From Pleodorina starrii (Eukaryota; Chlorophyta; Chlorophyceae; Chlamydomonadales; Volvocaceae): 64,000 nucleotides of DNA. Within the stretch, counting starts at the first letter, position 1; each line of letters begins with the position of its first letter. Shown in pieces: positions 13,201 through 24,100 of this stretch. Location of the stretch: assembly GCA_030267565.1 (NCBI GenBank), contig BRXU01000002.1, positions 8,065,001 to 8,129,000 on the forward strand, written 5' to 3'. The position numbers and the translations under genes are program-made. The notes under the pieces are model-generated. The model made no database searches. It saw nothing but the letters and a program-made list of their open reading frames with translations, and was not told the DNA's origin.

Positions 13201-16200
13201 CGCCCGGGGTGCCCTCACCTTCATTCCCAACGGAGCCCGCAGTTCCGGCGACCCCTGCCCCGGGCCTGCCGCCCAGCCAGCCGCCACCGAGCCCCACGCC
13301 ACCGGCATCACCCGGGTTGCCCTCACCTTCAGCCCCAACGGTGCCCGCAGTTCCGTCGACCCCAGCCCCGGGCACGCCGCCAAGCCAGCCGCCAGCGAAC
13401 CCCACGCCGCCAGCATCGCCCGGGATGCCCTCACCTTCATCCCCGACGGTGCCCGCAGTTCCGTCGACCCCAGCCCCGGGCCTGCCGCCAAGCCAGCCGC
13501 CAGCGAACCCCACGCCGCCGGCATCGCCCGGGGTGCCCTCACCTTCATCCCCAACGGTGCCCGCAGTTCCGTCGACCCCGGCCCCGGGCCTGCCGCCAAG
13601 CCAGCCGCCAGCGAACCCCACGCCGCCGGCATCGCCCGGGATGCCCTCACCTTCATCCCCAACGGTGCCCGCAGTTCCGTCGACCCCAGCCCCGGGCACG
13701 CCGCCAAGCCAGCCGCCAGCGAACCCCACGCCGCCGGCATCGCCCGGGGTGCCCTCACCTTCATCTCCAACGGTGCCTGCTGTCCCAGCGGCCCCGGCCC
13801 CGGGCCTGCCGCCAAGCCAGCCGCCAGCGAGCCCCACGCCACCGGCATCGCTCGGGGTGCCCTCACCTTCATCCCCAACGGTGCCCGCAGTTCCGTCGAC
13901 CCCGGCCCCGGGCCTGCCGCCAAGCCAGCCGCCAGCGAACCCCACGCCGCCGGCATCGCCCGGGATGCCCTCACCTTCATCCCCAACGGTGCCCGCAGTT
14001 CCGTTGACCCCGGCCCCGGGCCTGCCGCCAAGCCAGCCGCCAGCGAACCCCACGCCGCCGGCATCGCCCGGGATGCCCTCACCTTCATCCCCAACGGTGC
14101 CCGCAGTTCCGTCGACCCCGGCCCCGGGCCTGCCGCCAAGCCAGCCGCCAGCGAACCCCACGCCGCCGGCATCGCCCGGGATGCCCTCACCTTCATCCCC
14201 AACGGTGCCCGCAGTTCCGTCGACCCCAGCCCCGGGCCTGCCGCCAAGCCAGCCGCCAGCGAACCCCACGCCGCCGGCATCGCCCGGGGTGCCCTCACCT
14301 TCATCCCCAACGGTGCCCGCAGTTCCGTCGACCCCGGCCCCGGGCCTGCCGCCAAGCCAGCCGCCAGCGAACCCCACGCCGCCGGCATCGCCCGGGATGC
14401 CCTCACCTTCATCCCCAACGGTGCCCGCAGTTCCGTCGACCCCAGCCCCGGGCACGCCGCCAAGCCAGCCGCCAGCGAACCCCACGCCGCCGGCATCGCC
14501 CGGGGTGCCCTCACCTTCATCTCCAACGGCGCCTGCTGTCCCAGCGGCCCCGGCCCCGGGCCTGCCGCCAAGCCAGCCGCCAGCGAGCCCCACGCCACCG
14601 GCATCGCTCGGGGTGCCCTCACCTTCATCCCCAACGGTGCCCGCAGTTCCGTCGACCCCGGCCCCGGGCCTGCCGCCAAGCCAGCCGCCAGCGAACCCCA
14701 CGCCGCCGGCATCGCCCGGGATGCCCTCACCTTCATCCCCAACGGTGCCCGCAGTTCCGTTGACCCCGGCCCCGGGCCTGCCGCCAAGCCAGCCGCCAGC
14801 GAACCCCACGCCGCCGGCATCGCCCGGGATGCCCTCACCTTCATCCCCAACGGTGCCCGCAGTTCCGTCGACCCCGGCCCCGGGCCTGCCGCCAAGCCAG
14901 CCGCCAGCGAACCCCACGCCGCCGGCATCGCCCGGGATGCCCTCACCTTCATCCCCAACGGTGCCCGCAGTTCCGTCGACCCCAGCCCCGGGCACGCCGC
15001 CAAGCCAGCCGCCAGCGAACCCCACGCCGCCGGCATCGCCCGGGGTGCCCTCACCTTCATCTCCAACGGCGCCTGCTGTCCCAGCGGCCCCGGCCCCGGG
15101 CCTGCCGCCAAGCCAGCCGCCAGCGAACCCCACGCCGCCGGCATCGCCCGGGATGCCCTCACCTTCATCCCCAACGGTGCCCGCAGTTCCGTCGACCCCA
15201 GCCCCGGGCACGCCGCCAAGCCAGCCGCCAGCGAGCCCCACGCCACCGGCATCGCCCGGGGTGCCCTCACCTTCATCTCCAACGGCGCCTGCTGTCCCAG
15301 CGGCCCCGGCCCCGGGCCTGCCGCCAAGCCAGCCGCCAGCGAGCCCCACGCCACCGGCATCGCCCGGGGTGCCCTCACCTTCAGCCCCAACGGTGCCCGG
15401 GGCGTCTTTGCCAATAGCAACGGCCGCATCCCCTCCGCCCCCACCGCCACCGCCACCGCCGCCACAGTTCCGGCCGCCTGCCGGCTACCCAGGGAGCCCA
15501 CAGCAGCCGCCACCTGCTTTCCCTCCGCGGCCACGAAAGAAGCGTCCTCAACCGCCGCCCGCACCCAGTCCCCCTTCGCCCGTGCCCCCCCGGCCGCCGC
15601 CGCGCCCGCCCCTCCGCCCGCCCCGCCCGCCTCCCCGTCAGCCTGCGCGCTCCTCGCCGTCCTCGTCACCTCGCCCAAGCCCAGGACCTCCTCCCCCAGG
15701 GCCCCCGCCGTCGCGGCCGCCTCCCTCCCCGCGGCGTTCGCCCCCTCCTAGCCTGCCGCCGCCGGCAGTCCCCGACACGCCTTTAAGCGTGGCCCGCACC
15801 AACAATGCGCCGCCTCTCCGCCCTCCTTCGCCGCCACGCCCTGCCCCGCCTCCACACGCTCCCCCTCCTCAAGCCACACTCGACGACGGCGCCGGCGCCC
15901 CGGCCCCCGGCCTTCCCAGCCCTCCCCCACCCTGGAACCCAATGGAGTTCGACACAGGGGCCACGTCCCCGCTGGGCCCCCTGCATCCGCACTCCCCAGC
16001 CGTGCAGCCGGAGCCGGAGCCAGGGCCGGAGCCCGCGCGCCGTGCACCGCTGCTCGACCCGCCCACCTTCCCTCCCTTCGCTCCACTCGGCGCTTCCCTC
16101 AGCGGCACCGCTGGCGGCGAAAGCGGCGGCGGCGGCGTCACCAATGGCGACGGCGACGGCAGCGGTGGCGGCGGCGACGGCAGTTACAACGAATACGGTG

Positions 16201-18054
16201 CTTTTGGCGATGCCGGTGCTGAAGGCATGGGTATTCGGGCGCTGCCGCCGCCGCCGCCGCTGGACCCGGGCCTGGGTGTAGTAGACCCCAGCGAGCAGGA
16301 ACCGGACGTGCCGACCCTGGCCTATTCCCCAGACAGCCCCGCCGATGTAACCAACCAAGAAGATGGCGACAAGTACGACACTGCCGTTGCGCCGTCGCCT
16401 CCACCTCCGCCACCGCCTCCGCCGCCCCAGTCCGCCGCCGCAGCCGGCGACGACGGCGGCAGCTTCAGCCCGACGGTGCCGTCGGAGCCGGCCTGGCCGG
16501 ACCCGCCGTACTGGCCGGCCCGCTCGCCGCCGCCGCCCAAGCGCACCACCCCCACCTCCGCCTCGTCCTCACCTTCACCATCGACCGACGGCGGAAAGTG
16601 CTCCGACGCGGCGGCGACGCTGGACAAGATCAATCGGTACCGTGCCGTACATCAGGTGAATCCGCTGAGCTGGAGCGCCGGCCTGGCGGCGGCGGCGCAG
16701 GCCTACGCCAACGACCTGGCGGCGGACGGCTGTACGGCACCGCTGGTGCATTCGTCGCTGGGTGAGCTGCTGTACTGGACGACAGGCGCCAGCAGCAGCT
16801 GCCGAAATGCGGTGTCCGACTGGTACAGCGAGGTGAGGGCGGGCCAAGGGGGTTCTGAGCTCTGGGTTTAGGAATCGGGCGTGGCATGTCGTTCACCTTG
16901 CACCCGGCCCGCAAGCTCACTTGACGCGCGCACTCACCTCCCCCGCCTCGGCGCCCCTGCGGTGGTGCCTCGCAGGTGGCCATGTACGACTTCAACACCT
17001 CGACCCCCTTCACGGACAATGTCCTCCGCAGCCGCAACGACATCAGCCACTTCACGCAGGTGGGTCAGGTCTGTGTGTGTGTGTGTGTGTGTCTGTGTGT
17101 GTGTGTGTGTGGCCTCCGGAGGACTCGGATGGGGTGGCATGGGAGGAGTCGAACGGGGTGGGAGCATGGGATAGGGCAGGGGAATTGAGGCAGGGATGCG
17201 CGGGCGTTCTGTGAACAGCCCTTAAGGCCGATATTGGGTGTGTGTATGTTGATCTGCAATACCGGTAAGCGAACTATTGGTACTCGCAAGCGGCAAAGGT
17301 GGGGTGGTGGTGGGTTGTTGCATCACGTGACGCAGACACGCATCGCGCAAGCCACTGCCTCCTGGCTCCTGCCCACCCACCTATACTCGCTTTCCGCACG
17401 CACCCCTCTCCCTCTCCCTTCCCCTCCCCCTTACCCCCCTCCCTTTCTGCTGCCTCCATCTCCACCGCTCTCGCCAACGCAGCTGGTGTGGCGCTCCTCC
17501 TACATGGTGGGCTGCGGCCTGCAGAGGTCCTCCGTGGGCTACTACAGCCCCTGCACCTACGTCGTGTGCCGCTTCGTCAGTCCGGGGAACCAAAAGGGAG
17601 ACCTGCCCTTCCTCATGAACGGTGCGGTGCGGCCCCTTCCTGGATTCGCGATCCCATTCCAGATTTCCATCCGGGCGCGCGAGTGGGCGCGTGGATCCCC
17701 GGGGGATGCGCGGGGGCGGAAGGGCGGGGGAAGGGGGAGAGGGGATGGGAGATGGCCGTGGCTTGTATCGCCTGAAGGGGCTGAAGGGGAAAGTTCCCTG
17801 CTACGCGCGTCCGTCGTCCTTGTGCATGTACCGTATGCATGTGCCGTACCGTACCGTTGTTTTACAGTACACTCACGCGCCGGCCTGCACCAGCTTTTGC
17901 CTGCCAAGCTCGCGTTGTGTTTCCAGTTCCCGTCCAGATCATTCCATACCGTGCCTTGCTGTGTCTTGTCACGACGTACGAAGAACGGGTTTCTTGCTGC
18001 TGCTGCTGCCGCCGCCGCCGCCGCTGCCGTGCAGTGCTGCCCAAGCTGAGCTGA
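7243..18054 (+). CDS. Giant secreted hydroxyproline-rich protein with C-terminal CAP (SCP/PR-1) domain
   Basis: Exons 7243..7333, 7564..16832, 16976..17059, 17483..17621 and 18035..18054 join in phase to 3200 residues, stop TGA 18052-18054. The start was chosen because ATGGCC at 7243 opens a good signal peptide (MAIITRLVCLLIVSVALDVKA) that splices in frame into the long exon. Residues of about 270-2640 are two Pro-rich tandem arrays, followed by a Pro/Arg-rich stretch with a KKR cluster. The CAP domain covers about residues 3038-3200: VHSSLGELLY (His and Glu of the CAP tetrad), SHFTQLVW across a splice junction, VGCGL, and CTYVVCRFVSPGN. SP and poly-Pro runs are typical substrates for prolyl hydroxylation and O-glycosylation in volvocine wall proteins. 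Inferred role: cell wall or extracellular matrix component. The first and last tiny exons are the least certain. Confidence 0.8.
8284..10674 (+). repeat. 102-bp coding tandem array (34-aa unit, about 23 copies)
   Basis: Each unit begins LPVTKLGPPTP and ends SPGPANGFPSPP, with a PPSQRQ core. Variation sits in a few positions (PPPV/PQPV/PPTV, QQ/QP, PAN/PTN/PSN). Copies are almost identical at the DNA level, synonymous sites included, which points to recent homogenisation. The unit length is a multiple of three and lacks stops in several frames, so long false ORFs arise on both strands. Confidence 0.95.
10675..15400 (+). repeat. 108-bp coding tandem array (36-aa unit, about 43 copies)
   Basis: The unit contains PPSQPPANPTPPASPG, PSPSSPTVPAVP and STPAPG in that order. 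Units at the array edges (PPPSPTPPASPG, SAPTEPAVP types) differ more than the central ones. Higher-order copies are visible: the block at about 11460-12180 recurs at a 1080-bp offset, and the block at about 13800-14360 recurs at a 756-bp offset. Confidence 0.95.
17071..17112. repeat. GT microsatellite
   Basis: (GT)n with one CT interruption, directly after the donor of the CAP-gene intron 17060-17482. Confidence 0.9.
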
Positions 18055-18832
18055 AGGCGGAACCAACTGGAACTAACGGACCTAGTACAACTGCTAGACT
18101 ACTTCATGCGTGCGATCAAACCCAGATCGGGAGGAGTTGGCCCGTCGTACAGGCCAGGACGGGGCTGCTGGGGGCCGCGAGGCTGCCGGCACGCCGACGG
18201 CGCCGCAGCACTGTTGCCGCCCGCGCCCCGAATGCATACCGGCGGCATGAAAGCATATCGGCAGCTCCACGGCCTCTCCTCGCCGCCGCCGCCGCTGGCT
18301 GGCCGCTACCCGCAGCTGCTGATTAGCTGCCTGCCGGACCCGCCGGCCGGAGACGCATGCTCCGGAGCCATTAGCTGGACCGGCAAGGTGACGCTCGCAT
18401 GAGCCTTGCAGTGTGCCTCCTGCGCCTGCGTAAGGCGCCCGGGCTGGCCGCGGGGGATCGTTCGCGGCTGCCCGCGGGGGATCGTTCGCGGCCGCCCCCG
18501 CAGCAGTGTGGCGTGTTTCACTTCCGGGAGGCCGCACGGGGGAAGAGCGGTTTTGCACAGGCGGGGACCGAGCTGTGCGTCCCCCCTCACTTCACTGCTC
18601 GGTCGCGCGCTTTCCGTGGCATGTAGCTTATTGCGGTGCAGGCCATGTCGGGGTTCAGCGAGACGGGGGGAGCTGGGATGGCAGGGAGCTTCGACTTGGA
18701 TGACAGGGGGTCCTAGGTAGTTTTGAGGGAGCAAGACAAGAAAATCATTCATGAATTTGGCAGTGGGGGGAGGGCCCAGCCCCCAGCGCCTCTTGGGAGG
18801 GCTGGGTGGAATGGCTGGGCTCGGCTGCGCCG

Positions 18833-18837
18833 TGTAA
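18833..18837 (+). terminator. Candidate TGTAA poly(A) signal for the CAP-domain gene
   Basis: TGTAA about 780 bases after the stop, a plausible 3' UTR length for this group. Not tested against transcripts. Confidence 0.35.
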
Positions 18838-20734
18838 TCGTAGCTCAGTGGTCGTGGTGGTGATGTGTTGGTGGGCTGCACATTTGTGATCGTTCGTTTG
18901 ATTGTTGCAATGTGGTTGAGATGGCGCTGACTTAGGCGTTGCCAGGCTTGCAAAGGGCAAGGCGCCAGGCCGCGAGCCGTATTTTGTTTTTTGGCGACCG
19001 CACCCGGGGCCGGCAAGCTGCATGTGCGCTCAGGATGTGGGCTGTTAGACGTATCGTGAAGGCAAAGCTGTATGTGCGCGCGCGCGTGTGTGTAGTTGCA
19101 ACACGCGGGACACTGCTATGCAGAACATGTGAACTGTCCGGAAGATTCGTCACGGAGACTGACCGACATGGCACGTCATATTGTACGGAACTGATCATAC
19201 GCTCTGGTTAGTACGGCATATCGTCGTGTTCAGTTGAGCATTCAAGGGCAGAACAACAAGCCTCGTCGCGAGTTCGTGGTGCATTTTTCCTCGACGCTGT
19301 TTCTTTTGTTTTCGGCGGGGCTACATACATGAGGAGGGGCCAAGGCGGGGGGGCAAGGTGCCACATGCACCCGGTCACTGCTGTCCCAATTTCGCCCGTT
19401 TGATTTTGAAATCGCTGCGGATTGCTGCGGAGGGAGGGAGGAAGGGAAGGAACCAAAGCAGCGATGACGGCTACCGGCCCCGCGTCTCGCATGCGGCCGA
19501 GCAGGGCCGGTTTTATTTTCCCAAGCACTCCCCTTTCGGTTTGCGCGCGCGAACTGATTGCGGGGGAGCGTTTTTGTTTGACGAGTGTGTGTGTGTGCGT
19601 GCGTGTGTGTGTGTGATGTGTGACGTGACGTGCGTGCTGTGTGCATTTCTATCGACGTTTGCGACGTTTGTTTCGACGTGCATCTTCGATCACTGTTATC
19701 CTGACCAGTGCAAACTTGACTCGTGCACTTGGCGGCCACCGCTGCTGGAAATTTGGCGAGGCGTGCGCGTGCCTTTTCCGGCCTCGTGTCGTAATGTTTA
19801 AGTTTCGTTACGCGTGCGTCCCGGCCCCCCAGTTGCTACCCCGTGAAAAGGAGAGGCGGGGCGGGGAGCACCTTGGTCGCACGGAAGAACGACGGATGTT
19901 TGTTTGCGAACACGTGTGTGGCGGAAGAGGACAGGATGTGGGCAAAGGAACAGGAACGAGTGCTGAAGTCTGGAGGCAATGGCACGGAAAAAATGGCAGG
20001 GCTTGCGAGGTGGGGTTCCCACACTTCGACGGCGCCGCGGCGGGTACCAGGAGTTTAGACGTTGTTGGAGAGGTTAACCGGATCGCGCCGGATATGTCCG
20101 TCGATGTCGGTCGGTGTCTCCCACGATTCGGGCAGCCTGTCTGCTTTCCCAACAGCGCAGTGCGCGGATGTGGGGGCAGAGCATGCGCGGCGTTGCCGCG
20201 CACGGACGGCGCCTGAACACCCGAAGGAGTCATTTAGGACTCATGTAGTCCGAAGTCATTTTTGGTCCTGTAACCAGCTGGCGGTGATGCCAGCGGAACT
20301 TGCCTTGCTGGCGAGACTCAAACCAGATCAAAATCGACCCTGATGGTGTCCTCGTGGCATGTACCCTAACCCTAAGTTCAACGCTCGCGCGGCACACACC
20401 TTTCTCCAGCCTGCAAACCCACCTCCGGGGCCAACCCCCCCTGGCTTTGCTCTGCTCTGCCTTGCGCGCGTCTCACACAGCAATGGGGAAGGGAGAGAAG
20501 TCCGCGCCCAGGCCAGTCCGGCTCAGGGCCGGAGCCGCGACCCTGACAGGGCCACTCGGACGGGTTCCGGCCCGCTCCCCCTGACTCCTCCTTCGTCCGC
20601 TGACGCCGACTCAGCCACGCGCGCGTCTTTGCTCCGTGCCTACGCTTTGTGTGGCCCATCATGTGGGCCATTGAGACGCCACTCCAGGTCCACATGTGCC
20701 TTCCTCCGGTGTCTCTGTTCAAGCCCTTCTACGG

Positions 20735-20739
20735 TTACA
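20735..20739 (-). terminator. Candidate TGTAA poly(A) signal for CAP-H
   Basis: TTACA on the + strand, read as TGTAA on the - strand, about 385 bases past the CAP-H stop. Confidence 0.35.
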
Positions 20740-21123
20740 TACACACGACACACCTAGGGGCGGCTTGCGTTGCCGCCACCGCAGGGAGCGGCCGCCACCG
20801 TGCTGCCGGGGGGCCGAACCCAGCTTCGCCGGGTTAGCGTATCGCCCAGCACACCCACGGACTGCCTCCCGCTTCGCTCCCTTGTGTGCACCCCAGCGAC
20901 AAACGTGGCCGCCCAGGCCCCCACCCCGGGCGCCATGCAGAGCAGAGCGCGGTGCGCCGCGGCGCAACCCCCTATCCCCCCTCCCCCTCCCCACCACTTC
21001 CTTGCCTCCCGACGCCGCGCTGGCGGCGTGCGTCCGTGCGCCACGCGAGCACATGCCCCACATCCTCCACACGTCGTCGCCACCGTGCATCCTCCACACG
21101 CCGTCGTCGTCGTCACTGATCCG

Positions 21124-24100
21124 TCACCGCGCTGCCGCCACCGCGCCGACCAGGTCCCCCAGCTCCGTAATCATGAGCGTGTCCAGCTGCTCCGAGTTGC
21201 GCAGCGCCAGGCGCTTCTCGTTGGCCAGGTGCAGCAGGCAGATGAAGGCGAGGTGGGGGGTCACGCCGGTCAGGAACGACAAACCGCCTCCGCCTCCGCC
21301 GTTGGTGGTGGTGGTGGTGGATGCGGTGGTGGTGGGCTGCGCCGCGGCGCCGGGCCTGCCGCCGGGGGCTGGTTGCGTGGCTGCGACGTGTCCGGCGGCT
21401 GCGTGCGCGGACACCTGGTCCAGCACTCTCTGGAAGGACAGCGCGGGCGCGGGCTGGGCCAGCGGCGCAGACTGGCGGCGCTGCGACGTCGCGCTGGCGG
21501 CCAGCTCCCTGGTGGGGTGTTGGGGAGGTGGGGCAGTGGGGAGGTGGGGCAGTGGGGAGGTGGGGCAGTGGGGAGGTGGGGCAGTGGGGAGGTGGGGCAG
21601 TGGGGAGGTGGGGCAGTGGGGATTGAGGGTTTTTTTAGGTCTTACGGGTTTCTTAGGGCATGGGTGAGCCGGGGCGCGGCGGGAGTGCCAAGGGGCATCA
21701 GATGCGAAGGGAGCAGGTGGCGGCGCGGGTTCCGCGCATCTTTCGCGTGCGGGTCCCCAGGCATGCCAGACACCCAGCGGAGGGTGAGGACGCTTCGCCG
21801 CCGGACGCTTTGCTGCAATCAGCGGGAAGCAACGACCGCATGTACCCACGACCGCATGCAAGCTGCCCGCTGCGGATTGTGCGCGCACGGGGGCTCCAAG
21901 ACAACAAAACGCCAGAAGCCACTCTCAAGGAGACACGGTAGCGCGTCTGAGCCCCACACACGAACCGAGACATAGTCAACGCCAACCTAGCCCACCCTCC
22001 CAAAGCAACACAGGCTGGCCATCAAGCGCGCAGCGGCATTTCGTCAGCGCCCCTCGGAAAGGCGCGCCGCTACTGCCGACTCAAATTTGCCGCCTGTCAG
22101 CGGCGATTACAGCCCCTCCCCGCCCCGCCCCGCCCGGTCCTCCGCCACGTGTACGCACGTACTTGAGCGAGACCTCGATGTTGGCCTTGAGCGTGGCCAC
22201 GTCGGCCACGCCCGCGGTCTTGTCGTACTTGACGGCAAGTCGTCGTACACGCCGCGGCGGCTGCAGGAGCTCCTCCAGCGTCGGGCCCCAGCCGTCCTTC
22301 CCGTGGCCACCGCCGCCGCCGCCACCACCGACGTCTGCATCGTCGTCCACGTCGTCATCGTAACCGCCGTGGCCGCCGCCCCCGTCATCGTCATCGTCCT
22401 GGGGACCTGCTCGTCGCCGGCAGGTGGCAGGTGGCAGGGCAAGATGGGCGCGTGAACATCCTTTGGCGACTGTAACCCAAATGACGCAGTGAGCAGTGAG
22501 GCGCGCCTCGGCAGAGAATGGGTGCGTGAGGCTGAGTTCCACTGCCACGGCGTCCGTCAGTACACATTCACACATTCTCAGGCACACGGCAGCGAGCGTC
22601 GCGTCTTATAAACGCGGACAGCGATAGCGGAGCAGCCCCATATTGCTGCTCCGCCGCTGCGGCACCAGCCTCACCGCCCCCGCTCCAACTCCCCTCGCCC
22701 GCCCCCCTGACCAGCCAGGGCAAGTTCTTCCCCCGCACACGCCGTTAGGTGGTGTGCCTGCGCTGCTCCAGGCCGAGCGCTCCTCTCCGGGCTCCTCTCC
22801 CACAGCGCGTCCACGCACTGGCTACCCCACCCTACCCTACCCTCATTGAACACGCAACGTACCCGCGTCGCCAAAGCCGCCACCGTCCCCGCCCGAGTAA
22901 GCGTCCTGTCCAGCGTTGCCGTACTCCTCGCCGCCGTACGGCCCGCCGTCCGTGCCGCTCGCCGACGGCCCGTCAAAGCGCTGCCCCCCGCCGGGCGTCC
23001 CCGCGGCCGCGCCGTTGCCGAGTGACTTCCGGGCCGCTGCAGCGGCGGCCCGCGCGCCACCGCCGCGCCGGAGCTGCCTCTCCCGCTGGCAATCCGCCAT
23101 GAGCAATGCGCGCCAGGTCTCCTGCACTGAGCACGCACCGCCGCCGCCGCCCAGGCCGCCCAGCACGCCGGCGCCGGCACCGCCGACGGGAAAGCCCAGG
23201 TCCCCGACCGCCGGCGCGGCTGAAAAGTAGGTGTGCAGTGCCTCCGGCCTCGCCGGTTCCTCCAGCGGCATGCACAGCTTGGCCGAGGCGTCTTTGCGTG
23301 CGGTCTTGTAGGTGTGCAACTTGGCCGACTCGAGCTGCGGCTCGGGCGCCGAGCGCCAGTCCAGCGGCTCGTACTCGGGCTTGGGCCTATGTGGGCAAGT
23401 CAGAGCAGCGCGACCAAGCCAACCCCCGATGAACACAGATATAGGGATATACAAGCGCACACGCACATGCGCACGGTGTTGGCCACAACAACGACGGCAA
23501 GGGGCGGCGGCGGGCGGCGGTGGCGGACCAGCAGCCGGTGGCAGTGTGCGGCTTTATACAATCATGCTTCAAACATGCAGGCACGCGCGCGCCAGACTGT
23601 GTTTATCAATATCGGTATACTGCAGATGTGCGTGTGCGTGTGCAGGGCAGCCAGATCGACTCAGTTTGCACTACAGTGGCACAGAAGAAGAAGCTAGTGC
23701 ACACGACCAGCAGGTCGCGTAGAGCGGCTCCTTCACTTTCGCGCTCTGGTCCTGCAAGCCACAGCAAAGGATCCATCCATACGCCCCCCTCCCCCCCCCG
23801 GTCCTACTTGCGCGCCCTCGCCGCCTTCTCCGCCGCATCCGCCACCGTCGTCTTCTTCCTGGCGTGGCTCTTCCACCACTTGCGCTGCAACATCGCGGCG
23901 CTGCCGGCAGCCGCCGCCCCCAACAAGCTGAGCAGCGCCGACTCGTCATCCGAGCCGGCCAGGTCCTTGCCGGGGCCTCCCGCCTCCCGCTCCCCCTCCT
24001 CCTCCTCGCCGCCGTGCGTGCGGGTGGAGCGCTCCTGGGGATAAGATGAGGAACGGCGCACATGTAGCACAACAGGGGACAGGTAGTACGACGGTGTCGT

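Larger units (their letters stand above)
18055..21123. other. Intergenic region between convergent genes
   Basis: About 3 kb between the stop of the CAP-domain gene (+) and the stop of CAP-H (-). It should hold both 3' UTRs. It includes GT-rich stretches near 19590 and a short CCCTAACCCTAA telomere-like run at 20364-20375. I see no frame with a recognisable domain or consistent splicing. Confidence 0.65.

Noticed and set aside
8284..15400. CRISPR-like array
   Set aside because: Units are contiguous coding repeats of 102 and 108 bp with no spacers, in a eukaryotic intron-containing gene.
10537..15678. Antisense ORFs of 1713 and 1241 codons across the repeat arrays
   Set aside because: They are mirror frames of the 102- and 108-bp repeats, which lack stops in several frames. 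The + strand frame has a signal peptide, Pro-rich wall composition, in-phase splicing and a CAP domain.
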